This document shows, in pieces, positions 1 to 9,399 of a DNA stretch of 64,000 nt. A program made the position numbers and the translations under genes. The notes beneath the pieces are model-generated. The model did not search any database and had not been told where the DNA came from. It was given only the letters and a program-made list of their open reading frames with translations. How positions within the stretch are numbered: position 1 is the first letter of the stretch; every line of letters starts with the position of its first letter. The stretch is from Changpingibacter yushuensis (lineage in GTDB: Bacteria > Actinomycetota > Actinomycetes > Actinomycetales > Actinomycetaceae), in assembly GCF_014041995.1 (NCBI RefSeq), contig NZ_CP059492.1, positions 868,001-932,000 on the forward strand, given 5' to 3'.

Positions 1-647
1 CCATCGAGCGGCTCAACAATGATCCCCACTGCACCGGATACATCGTTCAGCTCCCGCTTCCTGCAGGGATTCCCGTCAATGATCTGCTGGAGCTCATTGA
101 TCCTGAGAAGGACGCTGACGGTCTGCATCCGACCAATCTGGGCAGGCTAGTACTGCGGGTGAACGAGGAGATCTCCTCACCGCTGCCATGCACTCCGGCT
201 GGCATCATTGAGTTGCTCGAACGTCACGGCGTGGAGTTGGCAGGCAAGGACATTTGCGTGCTGGGACGCGGGGTGACCGTGGGCCGCTCCATCGGGCTGC
301 TCCTAACTCGCCGCGCCATCAACGCCACCGTCACCTTGTGCCACACAGGAACTGTTGACCTAGCGGAGAAAGTACGCCGCGCTGATGTAGTCATCGCCGC
401 CACTGGCCAGCCACATATGGTCAAGGCGGAGTGGGTCAAGCCTGGCGCTGTGGTGATCGACGTCGGAGTATCCCGCGTCTTTGATGAATCTCGCGGAAAG
501 TACGTGATTACCGGCGACGTCGATCCAGAGGTCGCGAACGTTGCGGGTTGGATTTCCCCGAATCCTGGGGGTGTCGGGCCCATGACTCGAGCAATGCTCT
601 TAGCCAATGTTGTGGCAATCGCCCAAAGGCAGGCGGGTCTGCGCTAG
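1..647 (+). CDS. folD: FolD bifunctional methylene-THF dehydrogenase/cyclohydrolase, 3' part
   Basis: The 5' end lies outside the window. The frame is open from base 3, giving about 214 C-terminal residues of a family usually near 285 long. It interconverts 5,10-methylene-, methenyl- and 10-formyl-tetrahydrofolate in the cytosol, supplying one-carbon units. Seen: QLPLP near the start, the signature [21 protein letters not shown], and the NADP-binding [11 protein letters not shown], ending with [15 protein letters not shown]. The catalytic lysine of the family would be upstream of the window. A strong hairpin follows the stop, so the gene probably ends its transcript here. Confidence 0.95.
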   Translation, partial: IERLNNDPHCTGYIVQLPLPAGIPVNDLLELIDPEKDADGLHPTNLGRLVLRVNEEISSPLPCTPAGIIELLERHGVELAGKDICVLGRGVTVGRSIGLLLTRRAINATVTLCHTGTVDLAEKVRRADVVIAATGQPHMVKAEWVKPGAVVIDVGVSRVFDESRGKYVITGDVDPEVANVAGWISPNPGGVGPMTRAMLLANVVAIAQRQAGLR

Positions 648-708
648 CAGATGGGGGAGCGCCCAAGCGCAGCAGAACATGATGCGGATGGGTCACCAAG
701 CTCGGTAA

Positions 709-745
709 GGTGGTGAGGTGCGCACAGCCTGCGCACCTCACCACC
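709..745 (+). terminator. Hairpin terminator after folD
   Basis: Perfect 16-bp arms (709-724 and 730-745) around a 5-nt loop, 60 nt after the folD stop. No long T-run follows, so termination is inferred from position and stability. Confidence 0.6.
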
Positions 746-787
746 GGCCGCGTGTGCCAGTGGTGAGGACTGACCCAAGGAGAACAT

Positions 788-1612
788 GTGCGAATCGCAA
801 CCTGTAACGTGAATGGCCTCCGCGCCGCAGCTGTCAAGGGAATGGCTGCGTGGAAGGAAGCCGTCAACGCTGACGTCTTGTTGCTCCAAGAGGTTCGCGC
901 ACCCGAGAGTCTCATCGAGGGCCTGATTGGGCCCGGATACCACGTGTTCAGCCGGGCTTGCGACATTAAGGGGCGCGCAGGTGTTACCGTTGCAGTGCGC
1001 GAATCAATCGCGACTGGCGAGGTGCGCGTCGGCGTCGCCGAACCAAACGGGCTGGAAGAACCACTGGTGGATACTGGCCGATGGATTGAAGTGGAGCTTC
1101 CCGAATACTCAATGACGGTCGTATCGGCATACCTCCACTCTGGGGATGCAAGAGTGGAAGAAAAGATGGCCGCCAAGTTCTCCCATCTCGATAGCGTTTC
1201 TCGGAGGTTGGAAGCAATGCAGAGCGGCGCGGCCACAGCCAATACTCAACGCATAGTTGTGACAGGCGATTTCAACATCGTTCATACACCACTCGATATC
1301 ACCAACTGGAAGCCTAACCACAACAAGACGGCGGGCGTTCTTGATGAAGAGATCGCTTACCTCGACCGGTGGTTTGGGGATTACGGCTACGTGGACACCC
1401 AGCGTTCGCTTTCGCCAGACACACAGGGGCCTTACACCTGGTGGTCCCAACGCGGCAAGGCGTATGACAACAACGTGGGCTGGCGAATCGACTACCAGAT
1501 GACCAATCCAGCGATGGCCCAGTCAGCTCGGGCGTTTTCGATCGATCGGGCGGCCACGTACGCCACTCGCTTCTCCGATCACGCTCCGCTCATCATTGAT
1601 TACGAGTTGTAG
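788..1612 (+). CDS. xth: Exodeoxyribonuclease III family AP endonuclease
   Basis: 274 residues, the usual length for the Xth/ExoA family, which cuts DNA at abasic sites and removes 3' blocking groups during base excision repair. Motifs in order: TCNVNGLRAA at the N-terminus (metal-binding Asn), LLQEVRAP (metal-binding Glu), SAYLHSG, TGDFNIVHTPLD (Asp/Asn), WRIDYQM and the terminal FSDHAPLI (catalytic Asp-His). The GTG start at 788 is preceded by AAGGAG. The last base of the stop codon is the first base of the next start, so it is translationally coupled to the BrkB-type protein downstream. Confidence 0.93.
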   Translation: MRIATCNVNGLRAAAVKGMAAWKEAVNADVLLLQEVRAPESLIEGLIGPGYHVFSRACDIKGRAGVTVAVRESIATGEVRVGVAEPNGLEEPLVDTGRWIEVELPEYSMTVVSAYLHSGDARVEEKMAAKFSHLDSVSRRLEAMQSGAATANTQRIVVTGDFNIVHTPLDITNWKPNHNKTAGVLDEEIAYLDRWFGDYGYVDTQRSLSPDTQGPYTWWSQRGKAYDNNVGWRIDYQMTNPAMAQSARAFSIDRAATYATRFSDHAPLIIDYEL

Positions 1613-2718
1613 TGATGGAGCAGTCCCGATCGCACAGCCCACTGCACAGAATCTGGGCTGGAGTCAAAGCCAGCATCGCTTGGGTTCAATCGGTGATCCA
1701 TCGGGTGCAGGCCTTGTGGCCAGCCCGGGCACTCGCGCGGTACGGCGTTGCCCGCGGTGGTCTGCTATCTGGTGGGATTGCATACTCTGCCCTGTTTTCA
1801 ATAGCGGCAGCCGCCACTATTGCGTGGACCGTCTTCATGACAGTGCTCGGTTCGAACGCCGAGTTCAAGGTCCAAGTGATCGATGCTGTCAATGAAGTCC
1901 TTCCTGGCTTCTTCACGAACCCTGCAGATCCGAGCTCCACAGGCCTTATCGATCCTGATTCTCTGGTCCTTAGTTCGGTGATCACGCCTGCCTCTGTCAT
2001 TGCGGCGCTAGTGCTGCTGTGGACGGCGATCTCAATGATTACGTCGATCTCGGGATCAATCAGAGCGATGTTTGGCATGAACGCGATGAAAGAGAACGTG
2101 GTGCTCGTCTACGTGCGGGCACTGGGCGGATTCTTGGTACTGGTTCTGGGCATTTTTGCCTCGGCCTCCTTCACGCTCGTCGCTACAGCACTCGCGGACA
2201 AGCTAGGTATGGGTGGTCAGGCCGCATCCGTGACCTTGCGCGTGGGTTCCGTCTTCGCATCGCTCGTGATTGACGCACTGGTGGTGGCATTCCTCATCCG
2301 AGTGGTGGCCATCGTCCGCGTGCCACGCCGCGACCTTTTGCTCGGATGCTTTGTTGCTGCGCTTGGCACCTCGGCGATCCGGATGCTCGGTACATCTGTG
2401 GTGGGATCGGTTTCCGAGAATCGGCTCCTCGCCTCGTTTGCAGCACTCGCGACTTTGCTGCTCTGGCTCAACATTTCGGCCCGGATTCTCCTGATGGCTG
2501 CGGCATTCATGGCGAACCCACCACGTCCCGCCCCGGTGGAGTCTGCCGATCAAATCCACGCTGCCGAGACCCCCAATTACGTTTCTCTCACCGCACCGCA
2601 CACGCTCACATGGCCGCACGATCCGTTGACGGGTAGCCTCATTGGCGATCACCACGCGCCAACTCATCCGCCAACTCCAGACGAAACCACCACTGCAGAT
2701 CCCGCAGCGTCGAATTAA
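1612..2718 (+). CDS. YihY/BrkB family inner membrane protein
   Basis: 368 residues with about six hydrophobic segments. Features typical of the YihY/BrkB family (once misnamed RNase BN) are visible: an N-terminal GGLLSGGIAYSALFSIAAA segment, VLLWTAISMITSISGSIRAMF in the middle, and TLLLWLNISARILLMAAAFMANP near the end, followed by a polar tail. Start is GTG at 1612 (overlapping the xth stop) or ATG at 1615. The molecular role of the family is not settled; a transport-related function is usually supposed. Confidence 0.85.
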   Translation: MMEQSRSHSPLHRIWAGVKASIAWVQSVIHRVQALWPARALARYGVARGGLLSGGIAYSALFSIAAAATIAWTVFMTVLGSNAEFKVQVIDAVNEVLPGFFTNPADPSSTGLIDPDSLVLSSVITPASVIAALVLLWTAISMITSISGSIRAMFGMNAMKENVVLVYVRALGGFLVLVLGIFASASFTLVATALADKLGMGGQAASVTLRVGSVFASLVIDALVVAFLIRVVAIVRVPRRDLLLGCFVAALGTSAIRMLGTSVVGSVSENRLLASFAALATLLLWLNISARILLMAAAFMANPPRPAPVESADQIHAAETPNYVSLTAPHTLTWPHDPLTGSLIGDHHAPTHPPTPDETTTADPAASN

Positions 2719-2755
2719 TGTGACGCTTCGCCACCACCTTGAATGGAGAACAATC

Positions 2756-3829
2756 ATGCCTTTCCACGCCATCATTCCCGCAGGTGGAGCAGGTTCGCGA
2801 TTGTGGCCGCTCTCGCGCAGGTCCAATCCCAAGTTCCTAACGGACCTCACTGGGCAAGGGCGCAGCCTTCTTCAACTCACCGTCGATCGCATCGCGCCCT
2901 TGGCAGATCAGACGATGGTCGTCTGCGGTTCTGAGCATGAGGCCGCAGTGGCATCCCAAGTGCCGTCCGCCGGAATCGTGGTGGAGCCGAGCCCGCGCGG
3001 CACGATGGGCGCAATCGGCCTTGCGGCCGCGATTATCGAAGCTCGTTGTGGCGACGTCGTCGTCGGCAGTTTTGCGGCGGATCATCTCATTACGGACGAA
3101 GACGCTTTCCGGGAGGCAGTGGCTCGCGGAATTGAGTCGGCAGAGGCCGGATTCGTTGCCACAATAGGAATCACGCCAGACGAGCCCTCAACAGCCTACG
3201 GATACATCCACGCAGGCTCCGAGCAAGGCTCGGGCGCGTGCATGGTCACGTCCTTCGTCGAGAAGCCGGATGCTGCTACCGCTGCGCAGTATTTGGCCAC
3301 CGGTGAGTACTTCTGGAACGCGGGTATGTTCATTGCTCGCACCTCCGTGCTCCTTGATGCACTGGAGCTGTTTCACCCTGAAATCGCTGGTCCTGTGCGT
3401 GCCTTGGGGGCTGCGTGGGACGGGCCAGGGCGCGAAGCGGCCATTGAGGAACACTGGACCCACCTTGCCAACGCGGTCATTGACCGAGCCATTGCGGAGC
3501 CTTTGGCCGCTCAGCACGGCGTCACGGTTGTCCCCGCTGATATGGGATGGTCCGATGTTGGTGATTATGCTTCACTAGCTGACGTGATTGATCCCACTGA
3601 GATGGCCTCCCAAATCTCACCCGGTGGGACAGCACAGCCCACCATGCGGATCGACTCGCCTGACGCACTGATCTATACCCACTCCAAGCCGGTCGTGGTG
3701 GTGGGTGTTCCCGAGGTCGTAATAGTTGAAACAGACGATGTTATTCTCGTGACCCAAAAAGGCGCTTCCCAACAAGTAAAAACAGCCGTCGATTCCCTCA
3801 AGATGGCTGGCCTAGACATGCTTCTATAG
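2756..3829 (+). CDS. Mannose-1-phosphate guanylyltransferase
   Basis: 357 residues. Forms GDP-mannose from mannose 1-phosphate and GTP, the donor for cell-surface mannosylation. The N-terminal nucleotidyltransferase signature AGGAGSRLWPLSR and the following NPKF are clear, as are FVEKPD, YFWNAGMF and DMGWSDVGDYASL. The bacterial ManC phosphomannose isomerase cupin domain is absent, so this is the short monofunctional form. The reading frame is open further upstream, but ATG 2756 is preceded by GGAG at a good distance and begins with the conserved core, so it is preferred. The mutase encoded at 12004-13686 could supply its substrate, but that is only one possibility. Confidence 0.9.
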   Translation: MPFHAIIPAGGAGSRLWPLSRRSNPKFLTDLTGQGRSLLQLTVDRIAPLADQTMVVCGSEHEAAVASQVPSAGIVVEPSPRGTMGAIGLAAAIIEARCGDVVVGSFAADHLITDEDAFREAVARGIESAEAGFVATIGITPDEPSTAYGYIHAGSEQGSGACMVTSFVEKPDAATAAQYLATGEYFWNAGMFIARTSVLLDALELFHPEIAGPVRALGAAWDGPGREAAIEEHWTHLANAVIDRAIAEPLAAQHGVTVVPADMGWSDVGDYASLADVIDPTEMASQISPGGTAQPTMRIDSPDALIYTHSKPVVVVGVPEVVIVETDDVILVTQKGASQQVKTAVDSLKMAGLDMLL

Positions 3830-3951
3830 CTCGGATGTGCGATGGCTAGGGCATGAAGTGTTTCGAGATCAAACTGAGATATGGTGAGTTTTTGGCTACA
3901 GACGGCCAAATCCCCGCAATGCCGCAGATTAATGCCCCACAACCAGCATTT

Positions 3952-3974
3952 GGACACGTACACTTATCGTGTCC
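3952..3974. promoter_or_regulatory. Candidate operator upstream of the BMP lipoprotein gene
   Basis: Inverted repeat GGACACG (3952-3958), 9-nt centre, CGTGTCC (3968-3974), ending 46 nt before the GTG start at 4021. Size and symmetry suit a dimeric repressor for the nucleoside locus. No regulator gene is in the window to match it, so this is a suggestion only. Confidence 0.3.
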
Positions 3975-4020
3975 GACGCCTAATCAGGCGATCCAGACGC
4001 ACACACACAGGAGAATACGC

Positions 4021-5106
4021 GTGAAGAACCTCAAGTTTGTTGCGGCGCTCGGCGCCGCAGCGCTCATGCTTGGTGCTTGTAGCGGAAACAGCGACGACAG
4101 CAGCGATACCAGCAGCGGCGACGCAACCACAGCAGCAGAGCAAATCGATTACACAGCTTGCCTCGTTTCCGACGCTGGCGGCTGGGACGACAAGTCCTTC
4201 AACCAGTCTGCGATGGAAGGGCTTCAACAGGCCGTTTCCGAACTGGGTGTCAAGGAGAACGACGCCGAGTCCACATCTTCCACAGACTTCGAGCCAAACG
4301 TTCAGGCCATGGTTGACTCCAACTGCAACCTGATCATTGGCGTCGGCTTCAACCTTGCTGATGCAGTTGGTGCAGCAGCAGTTGCCAACTCCGGCGTCGA
4401 CTTCGCACTAGTCGATTCCACCTTCAGCGACGACTACGCAGGCGACAACACCCGCGCACTCGTCTTCAACACTCAGGAAGCGGCTTACCTCGCTGGGTAC
4501 GCGGCAGCTGCATTCACCAAGACCGGAACGGTTGCCACCTTTGGTGGTATCCAGATCCCATCCGTCACAATCTTCATGGACGGTTTTGCTGACGGCGTCT
4601 CCAAGTACAACGAAGACAACGGCACGGACGTGAACCTCATCGGTTGGGATAAGGACACCCAGACCGGTCAGTTCACCAACAGCTTCGACGACCAGACGCT
4701 CGGCACCCAGGTTGCTAACCAGCTGATCCAGCAGGGTGCGGACATCATCATGCCAGTGGCAGGCCCAGTTGGTCTTGGTGCAGCATCTGCAGCTCAGGCT
4801 GCTGGTGACACCTACATCGTTGGCGTTGACTCCGATTGGTACGAGTCCACCGAATACGGTTCAATCACTCTGACCTCGGTTATGAAGGGCATCGGTGCCT
4901 CGGTGTTCGACACCATCAAGGTTGGTTCTGAAGGCAACTTCAGCAACGAAAACTACATCGGTACCCTTGAGAATGGTGGCGTTGATATCGCTCCATTCCA
5001 CGACTTCGAGAGCCAGCTCCCGGATGGCTTGACGGATACCCTTGATCAGCTGAAGCAGGACATCATCGACGGCACAATCGTCGTTGAGTCCGATTCTTCC
5101 AACTGA
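4021..5106 (+). CDS. BMP/PnrA-family nucleoside-binding lipoprotein
   Basis: 361 residues. Substrate-binding lipoprotein of an ABC importer; characterised BMP/PnrA relatives bind purine or pyrimidine nucleosides. A signal peptide with lipobox L17-G18-A19-C20 is evident, then a low-complexity Ser/Asp/Thr linker and the periplasmic-binding fold (SDAGGWDDKSFNQSA, VGFNLADAVGAAA, DSDWYES). The frame is open from 3853, but GTG 4021 follows AGGAG and starts exactly at the signal peptide. The downstream ATPase, two permeases, cdd, deoA and deoC strongly support nucleosides as the ligand. It has its own terminator, as is common for abundant binding proteins. Confidence 0.92.
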   Translation: MKNLKFVAALGAAALMLGACSGNSDDSSDTSSGDATTAAEQIDYTACLVSDAGGWDDKSFNQSAMEGLQQAVSELGVKENDAESTSSTDFEPNVQAMVDSNCNLIIGVGFNLADAVGAAAVANSGVDFALVDSTFSDDYAGDNTRALVFNTQEAAYLAGYAAAAFTKTGTVATFGGIQIPSVTIFMDGFADGVSKYNEDNGTDVNLIGWDKDTQTGQFTNSFDDQTLGTQVANQLIQQGADIIMPVAGPVGLGAASAAQAAGDTYIVGVDSDWYESTEYGSITLTSVMKGIGASVFDTIKVGSEGNFSNENYIGTLENGGVDIAPFHDFESQLPDGLTDTLDQLKQDIIDGTIVVESDSSN

Positions 5107-5116
5107 TAACGCAGAG

Positions 5117-5155
5117 GGCCCGGCTGTTGCGCGTGAGCGAATAGCCGGGCCTTTA
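5117..5155 (+). terminator. Terminator after the BMP lipoprotein gene
   Basis: GGCCCGGCT (5117-5125) pairs with AGCCGGGCC (5143-5151), followed by a short T-run. It may allow more binding protein than transporter to be made. Confidence 0.75.
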
Positions 5156-5304
5156 TGCACCCAAAGTGTTTGCTAGGATAAAGCGACTGCGATATTGTGA
5201 TCAACGACATGGCGTGCCGTCATTCCGTTGAATAGTCGCGGTGGAGCGAACCGCTACGAAAGCTTCCGATCCGCCAAGTTGCGGATGAAGAAAGGCAGGC
5301 TACA

Positions 5305-6843
5305 GTGCAACTGGAGCTTAGAGGGGTCACTAAACGATTTGGTCCCTTGGTTGCCAACGACCATATCGATCTGACCGTCGAGCCGGGAGAAATCCACGCT
5401 CTGCTTGGTGAGAATGGCGCCGGCAAGTCAACTCTCATGAATGTTCTTTATGGCATCTATGAGGCGGATGAAGGTGAGGTTCTCCTTGACGGTGAGCCCG
5501 TCCGGTTCCGTGGAGCAGGCGACGCCGTGGCCGCCGGTATCGGCATGGTTCACCAGCACTTCATGCTGGTCCCCGTTTTCACTGTGGCGGAGTCGGTGGC
5601 GCTTGGATATGAGCCGACCAAGTCGGGCGGCATCATTGATGTGAAGAAGGCCCGGGAGCTGGTGCGCGATGTCTCAGCTCGATTCGGATTTGATATCGAT
5701 CCGGACGCCTACATCGAAGATCTTCCGGTGGGCGCTCAGCAGCGAATCGAAATCGTTAAGGCGCTCTCCCGTGATGCTTCCATCCTGGTTCTCGACGAAC
5801 CCACTGCGGTGCTCACCCCGCAGGAGACCGATGAACTCATGGATATCATGAAGCAGCTGGCTGCCGGGGGAACATCGATCATCTTCATTACCCACAAGCT
5901 GCGCGAAGTGCGCGCTGTGGCTGACAAGATCACCGTTATTCGCCGCGGAAAGGTTGTTGGCGAAGCGTCCCCAAGTTCTACTGAGGCGGAGCTGGCCACA
6001 ATGATGGTCGGACGCCCGGTTCTGCTCCGTGTTGAAAAGGGGCCATACACACCCGGAGAAGTTGGCCTTTCACTTCAGGACATCTCCCTCGTGGATCCAA
6101 ACGGTGCGGTGGCACTAGACCACATCAGTCTTGACGTTCATGCCGGTGAAGTGGTTGCCGTAGCTGGCGTGCAGGGTAACGGCCAATCGGAACTTGCTGA
6201 CGTGATCTTGGGTCTGCAAACACCCGATGAAGGCACAATCACGCTCGAAGGCAAGAAGCTCAACAAGCTCAACGTTCGCAAGCGCCTTGATTCTGGCATT
6301 GGCTTTGTCCCGGAGGATCGGTCCACTGACGGCATGGTTGCGCAGTTCTCAGTAGCTGAGAACCTTGTGCTCGATCAGTACAAGAATGAACCCTTTGCAA
6401 AGGGCCCGGCTCTCAATCCGTCTGAGATTGCCAAGCATGCCGAGGCATTGACCGCGGAATTCGATATTCGATTGACTAAGACATCTGATGCGATCTCCAC
6501 CCTTTCCGGTGGTAATCAGCAGAAAGTGGTAGTTGCCCGCGAGCTCTCGCGCAACTTGAGCCTGTTCGTGGCAAACCAACCAACCCGCGGCGTCGATGTT
6601 GGTTCAATTGAGTTCATTCACCAAAGGATCATCGCGGCGCGCGATGCCAATGTCCCCGTGCTCGTGGTTTCATCTGAACTGGATGAAGTTACTGGACTGG
6701 CTGATCGCATTGCGGTTATGTACCGCGGGGGAATCGTTGGTGTGGTCCCAGCCAACACGTCGCGAGCGGTGTTGGGCCTCATGATGGCAGGCGTTCCTTA
6801 TGAGGAAGCCATTTCACACGACACGCAGGAGGTGGCCCAGTGA
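5305..6843 (+). CDS. Nucleoside ABC transporter, double ATP-binding protein
   Basis: 512 residues with two fused ATPase domains, the layout of sugar/nucleoside (RbsA/NupA-like) importers. Domain 1: Walker A GENGAGKST, Walker B ILVLDEPTAVLTP; its signature motif is the divergent LPVGAQQRIEI. Domain 2: signature LSGGNQQKVVVAREL; its Walker A is degenerate (AGVQGNGQSEL), the usual asymmetry of this subfamily. GTG 5305 is preceded by a purine-rich AAGGCAGG. The stop overlaps the start of the first permease, so the subunits are translationally coupled. It energises uptake of nucleosides captured by the upstream lipoprotein. Confidence 0.92.
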   Translation: MQLELRGVTKRFGPLVANDHIDLTVEPGEIHALLGENGAGKSTLMNVLYGIYEADEGEVLLDGEPVRFRGAGDAVAAGIGMVHQHFMLVPVFTVAESVALGYEPTKSGGIIDVKKARELVRDVSARFGFDIDPDAYIEDLPVGAQQRIEIVKALSRDASILVLDEPTAVLTPQETDELMDIMKQLAAGGTSIIFITHKLREVRAVADKITVIRRGKVVGEASPSSTEAELATMMVGRPVLLRVEKGPYTPGEVGLSLQDISLVDPNGAVALDHISLDVHAGEVVAVAGVQGNGQSELADVILGLQTPDEGTITLEGKKLNKLNVRKRLDSGIGFVPEDRSTDGMVAQFSVAENLVLDQYKNEPFAKGPALNPSEIAKHAEALTAEFDIRLTKTSDAISTLSGGNQQKVVVARELSRNLSLFVANQPTRGVDVGSIEFIHQRIIAARDANVPVLVVSSELDEVTGLADRIAVMYRGGIVGVVPANTSRAVLGLMMAGVPYEEAISHDTQEVAQ

Positions 6844-8021
6844 CGGAAACTCAAGAAGCCGTCCCGGCCAAGGTTAGCTTTGGACAGTGGGCCAAGGCGG
6901 CGCTGTACGTTGGGGTTCGATCCAGCTGGCTCGTTTACGTACTCGCATTCGTCGTTTCGCTGATTGTCGGCGCGATTCTCATCGTGATTTCTGGTGCCAG
7001 CGTTGCCGATGCTTACCTAGCAATGTTCCGCGGCGCTATCTTCAACTACCAGGCCAGTGACGTTGCAACGATGTTCAAGCCACTCACATCGAGCATCTAC
7101 GCTGCTGTACCGCTCATCATCGGTGGATTGGGATTGGCGTTGGGCTTCCGAGCCGGGCTCTTCAATATCGGCGGTACGGGCCAGCTTGTCATGGGTGCAA
7201 TCGCAGCGGCTTACGTTGGTTTCACCTTCGATCTGCCGTATGGGGTGCACCTCTTCTTCTGCCTAGTGGCAGCAATTGCTGCTGGTGGCTTCTATGGCTG
7301 GATCGTAGGAATCCTTAAGGCTAAGACAGGCGCCAACGAGGTCATTCTGACCATCATGCTCAACTCGATAGCAACGCTTTTCCTGGCGTACCTGCTAACA
7401 CAGCCAACTTTCCAGCGCGAAGGCTCATCTAATCCGCAATCCGAGATCATCGCGGGTTCAGCCCAGATGCCAAGTCTCCTACCCGCCCCGTTCCAGCTCG
7501 ATCTGGGGTTTGTGGTGGCCATTGCGGCAGCCATTTTCGTGTGGTGGTTCCTTGAACGATCAACGTGGGGATTTGAACTGCGTGCCGTTGGTGCCAACCC
7601 ACACGCGGCCCGAACTGCGGGTATGTCAATCGCATTCGTCACCGCTATGACTATGGCGCTCTCAGGCGCGCTATTGGGCTTGGCGGGTGGCATTCAGGTC
7701 ACGAGCACGATGAAGTACCTAACGGGTGACGTGGCTGGATCAATCGGCTTCGATGCGATCACGGTGGCCTTGCTCGGCCGGAACAAGCCCACGGGCACGT
7801 TCTTCGCGGGTCTGCTCTTTGGAGCCTTCAAAGCAGGCGGCAGAATCATGCAGGCGCAAGCTGATGTGCCGATCGACATGGTCCTCGTACTCCAGTCGGT
7901 CATCGTTTTGCTGATTGCAGCACCGCCGTTCGTGCGGTGGATGTTCCGCCTTCCAAAGCAGAATGACATGACAATTCGTCAGTACCTCACACTCCAAGCA
8001 GAGAAGGAGGTGGCAGCATGA
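6840..8021 (+). CDS. Nucleoside ABC transporter permease 1
   Basis: 393 residues, BPD_transp_2 family (RbsC/NupB-like) with roughly eight to ten membrane segments. Seen: GFRAGLFNIGGTGQLVMGAI, TGANEVILTIMLNSIA, GANPHAARTAGMSIA and GFDAITVALLGRNKPTG, all typical of the guanosine/nucleoside permease branch. GTG 6840 overlaps the ATPase stop. Its own stop overlaps the next permease start by 4 nt. It forms half of the membrane channel. Confidence 0.92.
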   Translation: MTETQEAVPAKVSFGQWAKAALYVGVRSSWLVYVLAFVVSLIVGAILIVISGASVADAYLAMFRGAIFNYQASDVATMFKPLTSSIYAAVPLIIGGLGLALGFRAGLFNIGGTGQLVMGAIAAAYVGFTFDLPYGVHLFFCLVAAIAAGGFYGWIVGILKAKTGANEVILTIMLNSIATLFLAYLLTQPTFQREGSSNPQSEIIAGSAQMPSLLPAPFQLDLGFVVAIAAAIFVWWFLERSTWGFELRAVGANPHAARTAGMSIAFVTAMTMALSGALLGLAGGIQVTSTMKYLTGDVAGSIGFDAITVALLGRNKPTGTFFAGLLFGAFKAGGRIMQAQADVPIDMVLVLQSVIVLLIAAPPFVRWMFRLPKQNDMTIRQYLTLQAEKEVAA

Positions 8022-9310
8022 GCACCACGGTTCTCACTCCAGAAGTAGCACCTGCGCTTCCCAGCGACATCGTCACAAAGATCAGCTGGAAGATGCCCAT
8101 CACGTACGCAGTGGCGACTATCGTGACGCTTGTGGTTGCTGCGAGCACCAGCGGTATGACCACGTTCCGGTTCACATTGAGCCGCTCGGATCGATTCGTG
8201 ATTCCGGACTGGCATGTCAATGGCGCAACGATGAACTGGATACTGGCCGGTTTGACGTTGCTCGTGTTTCTCTACTCGTTGTACCGAGCCGTCAGCCGAA
8301 AGCCTGTGGGTGTAGTACCGGCAATTGTGGCCGGTGCGAGCGTCGTGGCTGCTTTGCTGACGTGGCAAGGAGCCGACGCCGTGGGTGCCGTCACCTTGAC
8401 AGCAACTTTGGCTTCCGCTTTGGCACTTTCCACGCCACTTATCTTCGGATCGCTTTCCGGCGTGGTTGCCGAGCATTCGGGCGTTGTCAACATCTCCATT
8501 GAAGGTCAGCTATTGGCTGGCGCCTTCGCAGGTGTGCTGGTTGCCTCCGCTACCGGCTCTGTGTGGCTGGGCCTCTTGGCTGCACCGCTCGCAGGCGTTC
8601 TCATGGGTGCGCTTCTGGCTCTGTTTGCGGTTAAGTACAACGTGGACCACATTATTGTGGGCGTCGTCCTCAACACCTTCGCACTGGGCCTGACCACATT
8701 CTTCTTCTCCACGGTTCTCTCAGAGAATCCGGAACTGAACTCTTCGGCAGTAAACCTGCCGAACGTCAAGATCCCTCTGCTCGGCGATATTCCCGTCATT
8801 GGGCCAGTGCTCTTCAACCAGACAGTTCTCACGTACTTCATGTATGTGGTGATCGTAGTGTTGACGATCTACCTGTTCCGCTCGCGGTGGGGACTTCGCC
8901 TGCGCGCTTGTGGCGAGCACCCGCATGCTGCGGCAACTGTGGGAATCAATGTCCGCCGCACCCGAGTTAACGCCACACTTCTCTCAGGAGCTTTGGCAGG
9001 ATTGGGCGGCTCATTCTTCACCATCGGTGCCTCCATCGGTCACAGCTTCAACAACAACATGTCTGCTGGAAACGGCTACATCGCCCTCGCGGCAATGATC
9101 CTCGGCAAGTGGAATCCGCTGGGGGCAGTGGGAGCGGCGGTGATGTTCGGCTTCGCGAAGGCACTCGCAATTCTGATGCCAAGCCTTAACTCGAACGCAC
9201 CTTCCAACCTCATCAATATGATTCCGTATCTCGTGACGGTTCTCGCGGTTGCCGGATTCGTCGGCCGCTCGCGGCCACCGGCCTCAGAGAACGTTCCATA
9301 CAACAACTGA
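8018..9310 (+). CDS. Nucleoside ABC transporter permease 2
   Basis: 430 residues, the same permease family as its neighbour and the other half of the membrane channel. Motifs GVVNISIEGQLLAGAFAG, NVDHIIVGVVLNTFALGLT, GEHPHAAATVGINVRRTR and GNGYIALAAMILGKWNP. It has a longer N-terminal extension than permease 1, with extra hydrophobic segments. Starts at ATG 8018 inside the stop of permease 1 (ATGA overlap). Confidence 0.92.
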   Translation: MSTTVLTPEVAPALPSDIVTKISWKMPITYAVATIVTLVVAASTSGMTTFRFTLSRSDRFVIPDWHVNGATMNWILAGLTLLVFLYSLYRAVSRKPVGVVPAIVAGASVVAALLTWQGADAVGAVTLTATLASALALSTPLIFGSLSGVVAEHSGVVNISIEGQLLAGAFAGVLVASATGSVWLGLLAAPLAGVLMGALLALFAVKYNVDHIIVGVVLNTFALGLTTFFFSTVLSENPELNSSAVNLPNVKIPLLGDIPVIGPVLFNQTVLTYFMYVVIVVLTIYLFRSRWGLRLRACGEHPHAAATVGINVRRTRVNATLLSGALAGLGGSFFTIGASIGHSFNNNMSAGNGYIALAAMILGKWNPLGAVGAAVMFGFAKALAILMPSLNSNAPSNLINMIPYLVTVLAVAGFVGRSRPPASENVPYNN

Positions 9311-9399
9311 GCCAGAGGGAAGCGAACCTTCCACAGTGCTTGAGAATATGGCGGGTTAGCCAACCGGCTAGCCCGCCATCATCGCCTGAGGGGATGTAC

